Source: Bacillota bacterium (GTDB lineage Bacteria > Bacillota > Bacilli > Paenibacillales > NBRC-103111). Taken from it: a stretch of DNA of 64,000 nt. Position 1 is the stretch's first letter, and every line of letters starts with the position of its first letter. The DNA is taken from contig JAEWIS010000030.1 in assembly GCA_023386955.1 (NCBI GenBank), positions 62,001 to 126,000 on the forward strand, in the 5' to 3' direction. Below the pieces are notes generated by a model. That model saw only the letters and a list, made by a program, of their open reading frames with translations. It did no database searches and was not told the DNA's origin. Made by a program: the position numbers and the translations under genes. This document shows, one piece after another, positions 1-8,149 of the stretch.

Positions 1-1025
1 CGGAAATCTATAATCTGGAGCACCGGATCGAGCGGATCAAGCGGATTGCCGATATTGTGGATGTAATCAGCTGCAACTACCAGGAGCAATGGTATCCCGC
101 TATTCATGAGGCGATTCCCGACAAGCTGATTCTCGGGACGGAAACCTACCAGTATTTCAGAGGGCATCCCGATCAAATGCAGAACTTCAGCGAGGATGTT
201 CCCTGGATGGACGTGGAGAAGCATGACTATGTTATAGGAGGAATGCTGTGGACCGGCATCGATTACCTGGGGGAATCCATGGGTTATCCGGCCAAAGGCT
301 GGGCAGGGTCCCTGTTCTGGACCAACAGTGAGCGCAAGCCGCTGTCTTATCTCTATGAAAGCTATTGGACGGAAAAGCCGATGGTCTATATGGCGGTGCT
401 GGACTATTCCCTGGCGGATGAAGGTGTGAAGGAGCATTGGGATGCGCCGCGGTATGCCAGCCACTGGAACTTCCCGCAGTTTAACAAAACGGTAATCCCG
501 TATATGATTGCCACCAACTGTGAGGAGGCTACTGTCGAGCTGAACGGCAAGCTGATTCATGTCAAGAAGCCGTCCGAGTTCCCCAACCGGATGATTACGG
601 GTTACCTTCCTTATCTGCCGGGAACGGTTGTGGTAAAGGGGTTGAATGGCGGTCAGGAGGTATGCCGCTATACGCTCAAGACTGCAGCCCCGGCGGTGAA
701 GCTGGAGTTTGATGCGGAGGAAATAAGCGTAAATCGTGCGGAGGTGGTTCACAAGCTGTTTACGGTCCGGGCCAAGGATGCGGAGGGGATTCCCGTATTC
801 CGGGAGAGCGCCAAGGTGACCTTCCAGGTGAGCGGACCGGCAGAAATCGCTGGGGTAGATAACGGCGATCTGTGCTCCAGCGAGCCGTATGACCGGAGCT
901 GGATGCATCTGTACCACGGGCAGGTTAGCACGGTGCTCCGGTTTACGGGTGAAGCGGGGCGTGTTGTGCTCACCGCGGGGGCGGAGGGGATGTATGCCGC
1001 CAGGATGATCATCCGCGTGGAATAG
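1..1025 (+). CDS. Glycoside hydrolase family 2 beta-galactosidase-like enzyme, C-terminal part (5' truncated)
   Basis: The reading frame is open from base 3 at the window edge and ends at the TAG at 1023-1025, so only the last ~340 residues are present. The GTG at 57 is internal. The visible part begins late in the GH2 TIM barrel. It contains LILGTETY, where the Glu fits the GH2 catalytic nucleophile, followed by GGMLWTGIDYLGE, typical of the barrel end in bacterial GH2 beta-galactosidases. Two beta-sandwich modules follow, the last with Ig-like sequence around GVDNGD. No signal peptide can be judged because the N-terminus is missing. Substrate is most likely a beta-galactoside, but GH2 also holds beta-glucuronidases and arabinosidases. 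An AraC regulator starts 88 bases downstream on the same strand and may control it. Confidence 0.88.
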   Translation, partial: EIYNLEHRIERIKRIADIVDVISCNYQEQWYPAIHEAIPDKLILGTETYQYFRGHPDQMQNFSEDVPWMDVEKHDYVIGGMLWTGIDYLGESMGYPAKGWAGSLFWTNSERKPLSYLYESYWTEKPMVYMAVLDYSLADEGVKEHWDAPRYASHWNFPQFNKTVIPYMIATNCEEATVELNGKLIHVKKPSEFPNRMITGYLPYLPGTVVVKGLNGGQEVCRYTLKTAAPAVKLEFDAEEISVNRAEVVHKLFTVRAKDAEGIPVFRESAKVTFQVSGPAEIAGVDNGDLCSSEPYDRSWMHLYHGQVSTVLRFTGEAGRVVLTAGAEGMYAARMIIRVE

Positions 1026-1113
1026 GCCGGTTGCCCGTCAGAAGGTTTCCTGTTACACTTGCAGCAACGAGCTGTGCGGGCGAACCTTCGGAAGAGAAAC
1101 GGGGAAAATTCTC

Positions 1114-1923
1114 ATGGAACGAGGCTATACGTTATCCCACTATCCCGCAGGTGATCTGCGCTACCTGGCAGGCGGCTACAAATCTGCCAACCTGCACCGG
1201 TGGGGACCTGGTGTGCGTGAGGTTTATGCTCTGCACTATATCATCAGCGGCTGTGGCACGCTGGAGACGGGCGGGGTGATGTATCATATCCGGGAAGGAG
1301 AGAGCTTTCTCATTTTTCCTCACACGGAGGTCTACTATTACCCTGATCCCGAGCAGCCTTGGGAATATGTCTGGAACGAGTTCAGCGGAGAGGAGGCACG
1401 ACAGCTGCTGGCGATGACAAAGCTGGAGAAGAGCTGTCCTGCTGTGGGCGCAGCTCCCGGAGAACTGAGGTCATTATTTCATATTGCCTGGAATCCCGGC
1501 GTACAGCCGTATGAGCGGCTTCGGTCGGATGCCCGTCTCCGGCTGCTGCTTTCCTGCTATCTGGAGTTCTATCCTTGTGAGGAGGCGGCTCCAACGGATT
1601 ACGCCGGGATGGCCAAGGCCTACATCGAGCATAATTATTGGAAGCCGTCCCTGAAGGTTTCCGACATTGTCCAAGCCGTTAATATCGAACGCAGCTATCT
1701 CTTCCGCCTGTTCAAAGAATCCACCGGCCAATCCGTGTCCGGCTATATCACCTGGTTTCGCATCCGGCGTGCCCGGGAGCTGCTGAAGTCCTCAGGCTTA
1801 TCCGTCCAGTCGGTAGCCTATTCCATCGGTTATCATGACCCGCTGCATTTTTCCCGGGTGTTCAAAAAAGCAACCTCCTATTCCCCCACCGCTTTCCGCT
1901 TAATGCACCGGCAGGAGAGTTAA
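1114..1923 (+). CDS. AraC family transcriptional regulator with N-terminal sugar-binding cupin
   Basis: A 269-residue cytoplasmic regulator. Residues ~20-110 form an AraC-type cupin (HYIISGCGTLETGG, then a REGESFLIFP turn). Residues ~170-265 hold the two helix-turn-helix units, with SYLFRLFKESTGQSVSGYI and the second-helix signature VAYSIGYHDPLHFSRVFKK. It has no membrane segment, so it probably senses an intracellular sugar. The ATG at 1114 follows a purine-rich stretch (ggggaaaa). Its stop overlaps by four bases the end of the convergent zinc-ribbon gene, so there is no room for a terminator between them. Likely targets are the preceding GH2 gene or the neighbouring GH27 gene; this is inference from position. 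Confidence 0.9.
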   Translation: MERGYTLSHYPAGDLRYLAGGYKSANLHRWGPGVREVYALHYIISGCGTLETGGVMYHIREGESFLIFPHTEVYYYPDPEQPWEYVWNEFSGEEARQLLAMTKLEKSCPAVGAAPGELRSLFHIAWNPGVQPYERLRSDARLRLLLSCYLEFYPCEEAAPTDYAGMAKAYIEHNYWKPSLKVSDIVQAVNIERSYLFRLFKESTGQSVSGYITWFRIRRARELLKSSGLSVQSVAYSIGYHDPLHFSRVFKKATSYSPTAFRLMHRQES

Positions 1924-2123
1924 CGGAACAAGGCGCAATTGCCCGATTGCCGGTAGTAGGCGATCAGCTTCTCCAGAGGCTCACGGCCGCATTGCAGCTT
2001 GTTTCCCAGGCAATCCAAACACAGAAATTTCCGGTCGGTCCGGGATACCAGCTTCAGATAGATGGCCACATCGTCGGCAGCAAGGGGAGCCCTGCAGGCC
2101 AGACAGAATCTGTCGCTGCCCAT
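1920..2123 (-). CDS. Small double-CxxC zinc-ribbon-like protein, conserved hypothetical
   Basis: A 67-residue protein with two CxxC knuckles (Cys7-Leu-Ala-Cys10 and Cys35-Leu-Asp-Cys38), a spacing expected of a zinc ribbon. The C-terminus is helix-like and ends GNCALFR. I recognise it only as the type of short zinc-ribbon protein found in many Firmicutes; no function is known to me. Its ATG lies one base after the GH27 stop codon, so the two genes are almost certainly co-transcribed and probably translationally coupled. The 3' end overlaps the convergent AraC gene by four bases. It could bind nucleic acid or be a metal-binding accessory protein; the sequence does not decide. Confidence 0.7.
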   Translation of the reverse strand: MGSDRFCLACRAPLAADDVAIYLKLVSRTDRKFLCLDCLGNKLQCGREPLEKLIAYYRQSGNCALFR

Positions 2124-2124
2124 A

Positions 2125-3288
2125 TTACCGCACCAGCTTGGCCCGGACTACCAAACAATCATGGGCTGCTACTACGGGAGCATAACGTTCCCGGAAAACG
2201 CCCAATTCTTGCTCTGCCCAGCAATCAAACAAGGAGAGGGAGAAGCCGGCGGCGTAAGGCAAACCCAGGTCCCAAAATTGCAGGGAAAGCTCCCGTTGGC
2301 TGTCGCTCAGGTTAAAGAAGCAGATGGCCAAGTCTCCGTCTGTAAGTACCTTCACCAGCATAAACACATCGTCCGTATGGAACCACTGGGGCTCGGGTTT
2401 AATAAGGTAAGCGCCCCGGGCCTCCAGGTCCTGGTTGATGGCGATGAGATGGGGGTTCTGAAGAATGCGCTTCGTCTCCGGGTGATTCTTCCTGATATCA
2501 CATCCGATCATCAGGGGAGAGCCCATAAGACTCCACAAGGAAAAATGGGTTTTGTATTGGGTGTCGCTGCAGCCCCCGATCCGGCCGATGAAATCGCTGT
2601 TGCTTCCCCCATACATACCTACCACCAGCATATCCATGTCATTGTGGCAGAAGGAGCCGGTATAGCATTGTTTGCCCAGCTGCGACAACGCCAGGGACTT
2701 GACAGATTCCCAATTGTCCCGGATGTCTCCGGTGGAACGGTACATATGGGCGCCTGACTCGCGGATCCAATCATAGACCCCGTCCTCTCCCCAGTTGCAG
2801 GCTGAGAACAGAATGTCCCGTCCGCAGTTCTTCAAAGCCAGGCTCATACGCTTGTACAGAAGCTCGCCCGAAATGTGGCGGGGCTTGAAGCAATAATCGT
2901 ACTTCAAAAAGTCGATGCCCCATTCGGCAAACCGGGCGGCATCCTGGAATTCATGCTCGAAGCTGCCGGGATAACCGGCGCAGGTATGGGTTCCGACGCA
3001 GGAATACATGCCGAATTTCAAACCTTTGCTGTGAATGTAATCGGCTACCGCCTTCATGCCGCCGGGAAATTTTGCCGGATCGGCAACAAGATTGCCTCCG
3101 GCGTCCCTTTCCTTCAAGCTCCAGCAGTCGTCAATGACGATATACTCGTACCCTGCCTCCTTATACCCCTCCGACACGAACCTGTCGGCCACATCGCGGA
3201 TCAGTTGCTCATGAATATCCCAGGTAAAGGTGTTCCACGAATTCCAGCCCATTGCGGGCTTCAAACCGAGCGGCTCATGATTGCCCAT
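2125..3288 (-). CDS. Glycoside hydrolase family 27 alpha-galactosidase (or beta-L-arabinopyranosidase)
   Basis: A 387-residue cytoplasmic GH27 enzyme without a signal peptide. The N-terminus has the family signature PAMGWNSWNTF followed by YIVIDDCW. FLKYDYC places the catalytic nucleophile at Asp131, and STGDIRD places the acid/base near Asp188. A C-terminal beta-sandwich follows the barrel. An in-frame ATG 19 codons upstream exists, but the start at 3288 is preferred because an AAGGGATGG ribosome site sits just before it and the fold begins there. GH27 members release terminal alpha-galactose; some remove beta-L-arabinopyranose, which the surrounding arabinogalactan-like genes make possible. 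The zinc-ribbon gene follows one base downstream. A membrane-spanning AraC regulator lies directly upstream on the same strand. Confidence 0.92.
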   Translation of the reverse strand: MGNHEPLGLKPAMGWNSWNTFTWDIHEQLIRDVADRFVSEGYKEAGYEYIVIDDCWSLKERDAGGNLVADPAKFPGGMKAVADYIHSKGLKFGMYSCVGTHTCAGYPGSFEHEFQDAARFAEWGIDFLKYDYCFKPRHISGELLYKRMSLALKNCGRDILFSACNWGEDGVYDWIRESGAHMYRSTGDIRDNWESVKSLALSQLGKQCYTGSFCHNDMDMLVVGMYGGSNSDFIGRIGGCSDTQYKTHFSLWSLMGSPLMIGCDIRKNHPETKRILQNPHLIAINQDLEARGAYLIKPEPQWFHTDDVFMLVKVLTDGDLAICFFNLSDSQRELSLQFWDLGLPYAAGFSLSLFDCWAEQELGVFRERYAPVVAAHDCLVVRAKLVR

Positions 3289-3362
3289 ACTCGTCCATCC
3301 CTTCTCCATCCACAGGTTATGTTGCCAGGACGTGTCCGCAAACACGCCCTATTCCGCATTAA

Positions 3363-3393
3363 AACACAGCGGCCCGCAGCCGCCTATAGGCGG
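3363..3393 (-). terminator. Possible weak terminator or operator in the gap between the AraC and GH27 genes
   Basis: A perfect 14-base palindrome CCGCCTATAGGCGG lies at 3380-3393, next to a second small inverted repeat (GCGGC/GCCGC at 3369-3383). On the minus strand the pair follows the stop of the 750-residue regulator and is trailed by a short T-rich stretch. It could be a weak terminator or a protein-binding site for the GH27 promoter. Confidence 0.3.
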
Positions 3394-3422
3394 AGGTTGC
3401 TTTCGCATGGAGAATTGTTGTT

Positions 3423-5675
3423 TTAGGCTTGGAAATGTCCGGCCCCGGCCTTGCGAAACTCGGTAGGGGTGACCCCAAAATGCTTCTTGAAAATCCGGTG
3501 GAAGTAGGTGCTGCTGGTGTAGCCCACCTGATCGGCAATTTGGGCGATGGGAATCTGGGTCAACTCCAGGAGCTCCTTGGCTTTCTCCATGCGGAATTCG
3601 CTGATGGCGTCTCCCAGGGCATTCAGTGTCTGCTGTTTGTAAATCCGGCTGATATATAACGAAGACATATCGAATTGCTCGGCAATCCAATTGACATTCA
3701 GGTCCGCGTCGGCAAAGTGTTTTTCGATAAGGCTGTTGATGCTTTTGACCAAATCCCCCTGCTTCATGCTCCGTTTCTCCGTCAGCTTGCTGTGGACATC
3801 CACCAGGAAGGAATGAAAGGTGGCCACAAGCTCCTCTAACGTTTCCACACTGTCCAAAGAGGGCATATACATGCTCAAACCTCCGGGAAAATCCATGGCG
3901 CTGTTCTTCTGGATGCTGGTAATCAGGGTATTGGTAGTCATGGTGAGATGGGACATGGCCAGCCGCATCACCTGGATAGGATACAGGGCGGTTTCCGCCA
4001 GAATCTCCTGAAAGATGGCCATTGCCTCCGCGGTTTTCCCTGTTTTGATGGCTTCGGAGAACCGTTTTTCCTTGTCCATGGGATAGATGTACTCTTTGGA
4101 TTTCAAGGCGAGGATGTCATCGGAATCAATCACCGATCCAGGCCCGTAGAACATCCGGTGCAGAGAGGCCTCCTTTACCTGCTCATACAAGGGATGGAGA
4201 TGGCCGGACTGGTTGGTTGCAGGGCTGTAGGTCACGGATATGCTGATAGAAAGATAATCCAGCACAGCCTGCTGGACCTGGCTCAGCTTCTCCAGGAACA
4301 CCGCCTCATCCAGCGTGCCGTCCGGCGAATCCGTGTTCACCAGAAGCACCAGGCTGGCGTCGTCCATATTTACCGTTTCCACCGGGTACAGCTGGGACAT
4401 AATCTCCCAACTGATGTTCATAACGGCATACTTGTAGGTAGCCAGATCGCTGCCTCGTTTGGCGAGGAATTCCTGGAAACGGTCAATCTTCAGCAGTACC
4501 ACCCGGTAATCCTGCTGAAACCGGAAGGTGATGCCCGCCTGCTTCAGCTTCTCCAGCTTTTGCTCGCTGGTCAAGGTGCGGATACCCAGCAGAAGATCCC
4601 GCAGGGTATTTTGCCGGATAGTCTGGGAGTTGTTCCGCTTCTCCGTTTCCAGCATATTGAGCTTGGTGGTAATCCGCCGGACCGGACGGTACAGGAAGCC
4701 GGACAGGAGCCAGGAGATGAGGAGTCCGGCAGCCAGAATCATGCCCGCAATGGTTAAGGAGGTGTTGCGGATGGCACTGACACTATCCACCAGAGTGTGG
4801 TACGGGGTGATTTTGACATACTGCCAGCCCAGGGAATCCCGCTCCGTGAAGGAGATCAAAGATTTGACATTGTAGAAGGAATGGATCAGATAATCCGTAT
4901 CCCGGTTCATCACCGAGCTGCGGAGCAGCTGGTCCTCGGCTTTGGTTAATTCGGCGGGAAGCAGAGTTTCTGTGGACAGAATGCGGTCCTGGTCATCAAT
5001 AAGAAAGGTCTGTCCGGGAAGCTGTCCTTCCTTCAGGGTGATGCTTCTGTTGATCCATGCGGCATTGACGTTCACGGCGACGGCCGAGCTGATGGTTTGG
5101 CTGGTATTGATGGCATCGTAGCAGAGATACGTGTATACGCTTACGGGATTTACCGTGTCGGGATGATTATTATACACCCGGGGGATGGGGGTAAACGGTT
5201 TGTAGCTTTTGAACTGGTCCAGGGTACGGATGATGTTCTGATCCACCAGCTCCTCCTTGGGGAAGATCCCGTTCTGGCCGGACAAAGCGGCGATATAGAA
5301 GGTGTTGGAGGCCGAATTGTACACCATGATGGAATCGATAAAGGGCATGGAGTTCAGCATATTGGACAGCTCATTCATCCCGGCCACCACATCGTACACA
5401 TCGGGAGAGGAGTAGTTGAGCAGCTTGGAAATAGCACTGTTGCGGTAGATCTGGAAGGACAAGGACTGGGCGCTGTCCTTCATGCTGTTCACATCCTTGC
5501 TGGTGCGCGCAAGCAGGTCCAGGTCCGACAGGAAGGTTTGATTCAGAGCGGCACTGGTGTAATTCCGGTAATAGATGTAAGACGATACCAGCACCGTCGC
5601 CACGATGCTTAGGGTGATGCTCATAACAAACGCCGTATACAGCTTCATGGGTTTCCGGATTCTCGGCAGCTTCAA
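3423..5675 (-). CDS. Membrane-spanning AraC family regulator with extracellular sensor domain
   Basis: A 750-residue one-component regulator. A first transmembrane helix (~12-35) and a second (~297-322) enclose an extracytoplasmic sensor of ~260 residues, probably Cache-like. A short HAMP-like linker and a long cytoplasmic segment follow. Residues ~650-745 form an AraC DNA-binding domain (MSSLYISRIYKQQ, then IADQVGYTSSTYFHRIFKKHFGV). The start is a TTG at 5675, nine bases after GAGAGGAGA; an ATG nine codons in would cut into the basic residues before the first helix. Such proteins sense sugars outside the cell and activate adjacent importer genes without a kinase. It diverges from importer 1 at 6178, its probable target. 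Confidence 0.9.
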   Translation of the reverse strand: MKLPRIRKPMKLYTAFVMSITLSIVATVLVSSYIYYRNYTSAALNQTFLSDLDLLARTSKDVNSMKDSAQSLSFQIYRNSAISKLLNYSSPDVYDVVAGMNELSNMLNSMPFIDSIMVYNSASNTFYIAALSGQNGIFPKEELVDQNIIRTLDQFKSYKPFTPIPRVYNNHPDTVNPVSVYTYLCYDAINTSQTISSAVAVNVNAAWINRSITLKEGQLPGQTFLIDDQDRILSTETLLPAELTKAEDQLLRSSVMNRDTDYLIHSFYNVKSLISFTERDSLGWQYVKITPYHTLVDSVSAIRNTSLTIAGMILAAGLLISWLLSGFLYRPVRRITTKLNMLETEKRNNSQTIRQNTLRDLLLGIRTLTSEQKLEKLKQAGITFRFQQDYRVVLLKIDRFQEFLAKRGSDLATYKYAVMNISWEIMSQLYPVETVNMDDASLVLLVNTDSPDGTLDEAVFLEKLSQVQQAVLDYLSISISVTYSPATNQSGHLHPLYEQVKEASLHRMFYGPGSVIDSDDILALKSKEYIYPMDKEKRFSEAIKTGKTAEAMAIFQEILAETALYPIQVMRLAMSHLTMTTNTLITSIQKNSAMDFPGGLSMYMPSLDSVETLEELVATFHSFLVDVHSKLTEKRSMKQGDLVKSINSLIEKHFADADLNVNWIAEQFDMSSLYISRIYKQQTLNALGDAISEFRMEKAKELLELTQIPIAQIADQVGYTSSTYFHRIFKKHFGVTPTEFRKAGAGHFQA

Positions 5676-5783
5676 AGGCTTTACGTCTCCTCTCTCTATG
5701 GTCGCTTTGTCGGGCCGGGGCTGTTTACAGTGGACATCATACTATACGGCCTAATCGTTCGGCTAGTAGAAAAAAAAGATGTG

Positions 5784-5844
5784 TGTGCACAAACCATACT
5801 TTTGTGCACAATGGGCCGGGAGCGGGGGAGCCTCCCGGTTTTTT
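5784..5844 (+). terminator. Tandem hairpins with T tract in the divergent leader (terminator or attenuator)
   Basis: A perfect 10-base inverted repeat (TGTGCACAAA at 5784-5793, TTTGTGCACA at 5801-5810) is followed at once by CCGGGAG (5816-5822) pairing with CTCCCGG (5832-5838) and six T residues. In the plus direction this has the form of an intrinsic terminator. It lies between two divergent genes, so no upstream plus-strand gene needs ending. It may stop a leader transcript of the importer 1 operon, a small RNA, or antisense transcription from the regulator gene. Confidence 0.6.
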
Positions 5845-5849
5845 GGTGT

Positions 5850-6010
5850 GAGTCTGAGCGGTCGAACAGACAAGCGAATCCATATTCATGTGTAATGACT
5901 GGGAGGTAATCAAGGCCGACAAAACGTGTTTGAGCATCCAAGGCACTCCTTTCCCGGTAAGGAATGAAACCCAATGAATATATTTATTTGCCCTTCCACC
6001 GCTCAGACTC
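5850..6010. repeat. 13-base inverted repeat bracketing the regulator/importer 1 intergenic region
   Basis: GAGTCTGAGCGGT at 5850-5862 is matched perfectly by its reverse complement ACCGCTCAGACTC at 5998-6010. The 135 bases between hold no convincing gene. Widely spaced matched sites could be a looping pair for the AraC-type regulator or a long-range RNA stem. The word GCACAAA also recurs at 5787 and 6070. Confidence 0.6.
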
Positions 6011-6116
6011 CTAAGGTTAGAAATGTGCAATCTGTGATGAAATCTTCACACCGGGAATAGCTGCTTTTTGCACAAACTCCGGAATGTTGCACTACCCTTG
6101 CCCGGCGAGTCCTCCC

Positions 6117-6122
6117 TATAAT
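6117..6122 (+). promoter_or_regulatory. Candidate -10 element of the importer 1 operon
   Basis: TATAAT at 6117-6122 lies 55 bases before the TTG start at 6178. I find no acceptable -35 box at 16-18 bases upstream, which fits an activator-dependent promoter served by the divergent AraC-type regulator. Confidence 0.45.
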
Positions 6123-6177
6123 CAAAATCACAAAGCGGCGACGCTACTAAATAAGACAAACCAGGAGGGGATGGAGC

Positions 6178-7176
6178 TTGAGCGCCACAGAAGGAACCAC
6201 AGCCGCCGCAGGCCCGGCTAACGGAGGAGCGTCCGTGCAGGCTGCCGCGGGCACAAGGAAGAAGAGAGGTTTTCTGCATGAGCTGGTGAAGAACCGGCTG
6301 TTATTTCTGATGATTACACCGGCATTATTGTTTTTTCTGGTGAACAATTATTTTCCAATGGTAGGGATTTATTATGCCTTTACCAAATTCGATTTTAACA
6401 CCAGCCTGTTCAACAGTGAGTTTGTCGGCTTCAAGAACTTCGAGTTTCTCTGGAGGTCGGGGATTCTCGCCCGGTTAACCATGAACACCCTGGGCTACAA
6501 TGTAGCCTTTATTCTGTTGGTCAACGTGCTGGCCATTGCCCTGTCCATCCTGCTCAGTGAGCTTAGGATCAAGTGGTTCAAAAAGCTGACCCAGTCGGTG
6601 ATGTTCCTGCCCTATTTCATTTCCTTCGTTATCCTGAGCGTTATCGTCTACAACATCTTCAATTATGAAACCGGTGTGTGGAACACCATGCTGAAGTCCT
6701 TCGGGATGGAGCCGGTGGATGTGTACAGCAAACCTGTGGTGTGGATTTTCCTGATTATCCTCTTCTACTTATGGAAGAACATCGGCTACAGTATGGTGAT
6801 TTATCTGGCGGCCATAACCGGCATCAGCGACGAGTATTATGAAGCGGCCAAAATTGACGGGGCCAATATTTTTCAGCGGATTTGGTACATTACGGTGCCT
6901 ATGCTGAAATCCACCTTTGTGCTGCTGCTCCTGTTTGCTTTGGGAAGTATTATGAAGGGTCAATTCGACCTGTTCTACCAGCTCATCGGCAATAACGGGC
7001 TCCTGTACAACACCACGGATATTCTGGACACTTATGTATTCCGTTCCCTGAAGGTGACCTTCGAAATCGGCATGGCGACGGCAGCGGGGCTGTACCAATC
7101 CCTGTTCGGCTTTATTCTGATCATGACGGTGAACTGGATCATCCGCAAATTGAACGATGAATACGCGCTGTTCTAG
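6178..7176 (+). CDS. ABC sugar importer permease, LplB type (importer 1)
   Basis: A 332-residue inner-membrane permease of the CUT1 (MalF-like) class. After a polar N-terminal tail of ~35 residues come six predicted membrane helices. The cytoplasmic EAA loop reads EYYEAAKIDGANIFQRIW, the contact site for the ATPase. The start is a TTG at 6178, nine bases after AGGAGG; the nearby ATG at 6171 is out of frame. It is the first gene of a permease-permease-lipoprotein operon. The LplB/YtcP/LipO subclass usually imports plant cell-wall oligosaccharides. No ATPase gene accompanies it. The substrate is unknown; the neighbouring galactan-type hydrolases suggest galacto- or arabinogalacto-oligosaccharides. 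Confidence 0.93.
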   Translation: MSATEGTTAAAGPANGGASVQAAAGTRKKRGFLHELVKNRLLFLMITPALLFFLVNNYFPMVGIYYAFTKFDFNTSLFNSEFVGFKNFEFLWRSGILARLTMNTLGYNVAFILLVNVLAIALSILLSELRIKWFKKLTQSVMFLPYFISFVILSVIVYNIFNYETGVWNTMLKSFGMEPVDVYSKPVVWIFLIILFYLWKNIGYSMVIYLAAITGISDEYYEAAKIDGANIFQRIWYITVPMLKSTFVLLLLFALGSIMKGQFDLFYQLIGNNGLLYNTTDILDTYVFRSLKVTFEIGMATAAGLYQSLFGFILIMTVNWIIRKLNDEYALF

Positions 7177-7191
7177 GAGGTGGAGACGCAA

Positions 7192-8085
7192 ATGAAAATC
7201 AAAGACGAAAAGTATTACCGTTCCTTCCAGATATTTGCCTACATCATCGTAACCGTGGTTGCCGTAATCTGCCTGATTCCGTTCCTGCTGATTATCTCCG
7301 CGTCCTTGACGGAAAATGAGTCGATTATCCGGCAGGGGTATAACCTGATCCCGCCCAAGCTGTCCCTGGACGGGTACCGGATGGTGTTCCAGTTTCCCCA
7401 GGAGGTGCTGCGGGCTTATGGGGTAACCGGAGCCACAACGGTGATCGGCACGCTTATGGGGCTGTTTTTGATCACCATGGCCGGATATGTGCTGCAGCGC
7501 AAGGATTTCAAATACCGCAACCAGCTCTCCTTCTATATCTACTTTACCACCCTGTTCGGCGGAGGGCTGATTCCGTGGTACATCATGTTGACCAAGTATT
7601 TCAAGCTGATGGATACCTATGCCGTACTGGTGCTGCCGGGGCTGATGTCCCCGTTCCTGATTATTCTGATGAAAAATTTCATCCGTTCCGCTGTTCCAGA
7701 TGAGATTGTGGAGTCCGCCAAAATTGACGGGGCCAATGACTTCACCATCTATTGGAAAATTGTGCTGCAGCTTTCATTGCCGGGGATTGCCACTGTGGGC
7801 TTATTCCTGGCTCTGCATTATTGGAATGACTGGTTCTCCTCGTCGCTGTTCATCAACGACCAGAATATGTACCAGCTGCAGTATTATCTCTACAACATCA
7901 TCAACACCATATCCTTCCTGGCCAATATGGGGGCGGGTACGGGAGTGGCCCTGTCCCAGGACGTTCCTACGGAATCCACCAAGATGGCCATGGCTCTGAT
8001 CGTTACAGGACCCATTGTGCTGCTGTACCCGTTTATCCAACGATATTTCGTAAAGGGCTTGACGATTGGCGCTGTAAAAGGTTAA
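7192..8085 (+). CDS. ABC sugar importer permease, YtcP type (importer 1)
   Basis: A 297-residue CUT1 permease with six membrane helices, the second half of the importer 1 channel. The EAA loop is EIVESAKIDGANDFTIYW, and the C-terminus ends VKGLTIGAVKG, characteristic of MalG/YtcP-type subunits. The ATG at 7192 is chosen because AGGAGGTGG (7175-7183) stands eight bases before it; a GTG at 7180 lies inside that ribosome site. The gap to the first permease is only 15 bases, so the pair is co-translated. A lipoprotein gene follows after a hairpin-bearing gap. Confidence 0.93.
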   Translation: MKIKDEKYYRSFQIFAYIIVTVVAVICLIPFLLIISASLTENESIIRQGYNLIPPKLSLDGYRMVFQFPQEVLRAYGVTGATTVIGTLMGLFLITMAGYVLQRKDFKYRNQLSFYIYFTTLFGGGLIPWYIMLTKYFKLMDTYAVLVLPGLMSPFLIILMKNFIRSAVPDEIVESAKIDGANDFTIYWKIVLQLSLPGIATVGLFLALHYWNDWFSSSLFINDQNMYQLQYYLYNIINTISFLANMGAGTGVALSQDVPTESTKMAMALIVTGPIVLLYPFIQRYFVKGLTIGAVKG

Positions 8086-8118
8086 ACCTGGCTTATGGGT
8101 TATCCAGGGCCGGTTAAC
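8082..8118 (+). other. Intercistronic stem-loop between permease and binding-protein genes
   Basis: GTTAA and CCTGG near 8082-8091 pair imperfectly with CCAGG and GGTTAAC at 8104-8118. There is no T tract, so this is more likely an mRNA-stabilising or processing element than a terminator. Such elements often raise binding-protein yield relative to permeases. Confidence 0.4.
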
Positions 8119-8149
8119 ATATTCGTGGACATGAAAAGGGAGGATTCAC

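Noticed and set aside
5987..6060. Short plus-strand peptide (28 codons) in the importer 1 leader
   Set aside because: No convincing ribosome site and no sign of coding constraint.
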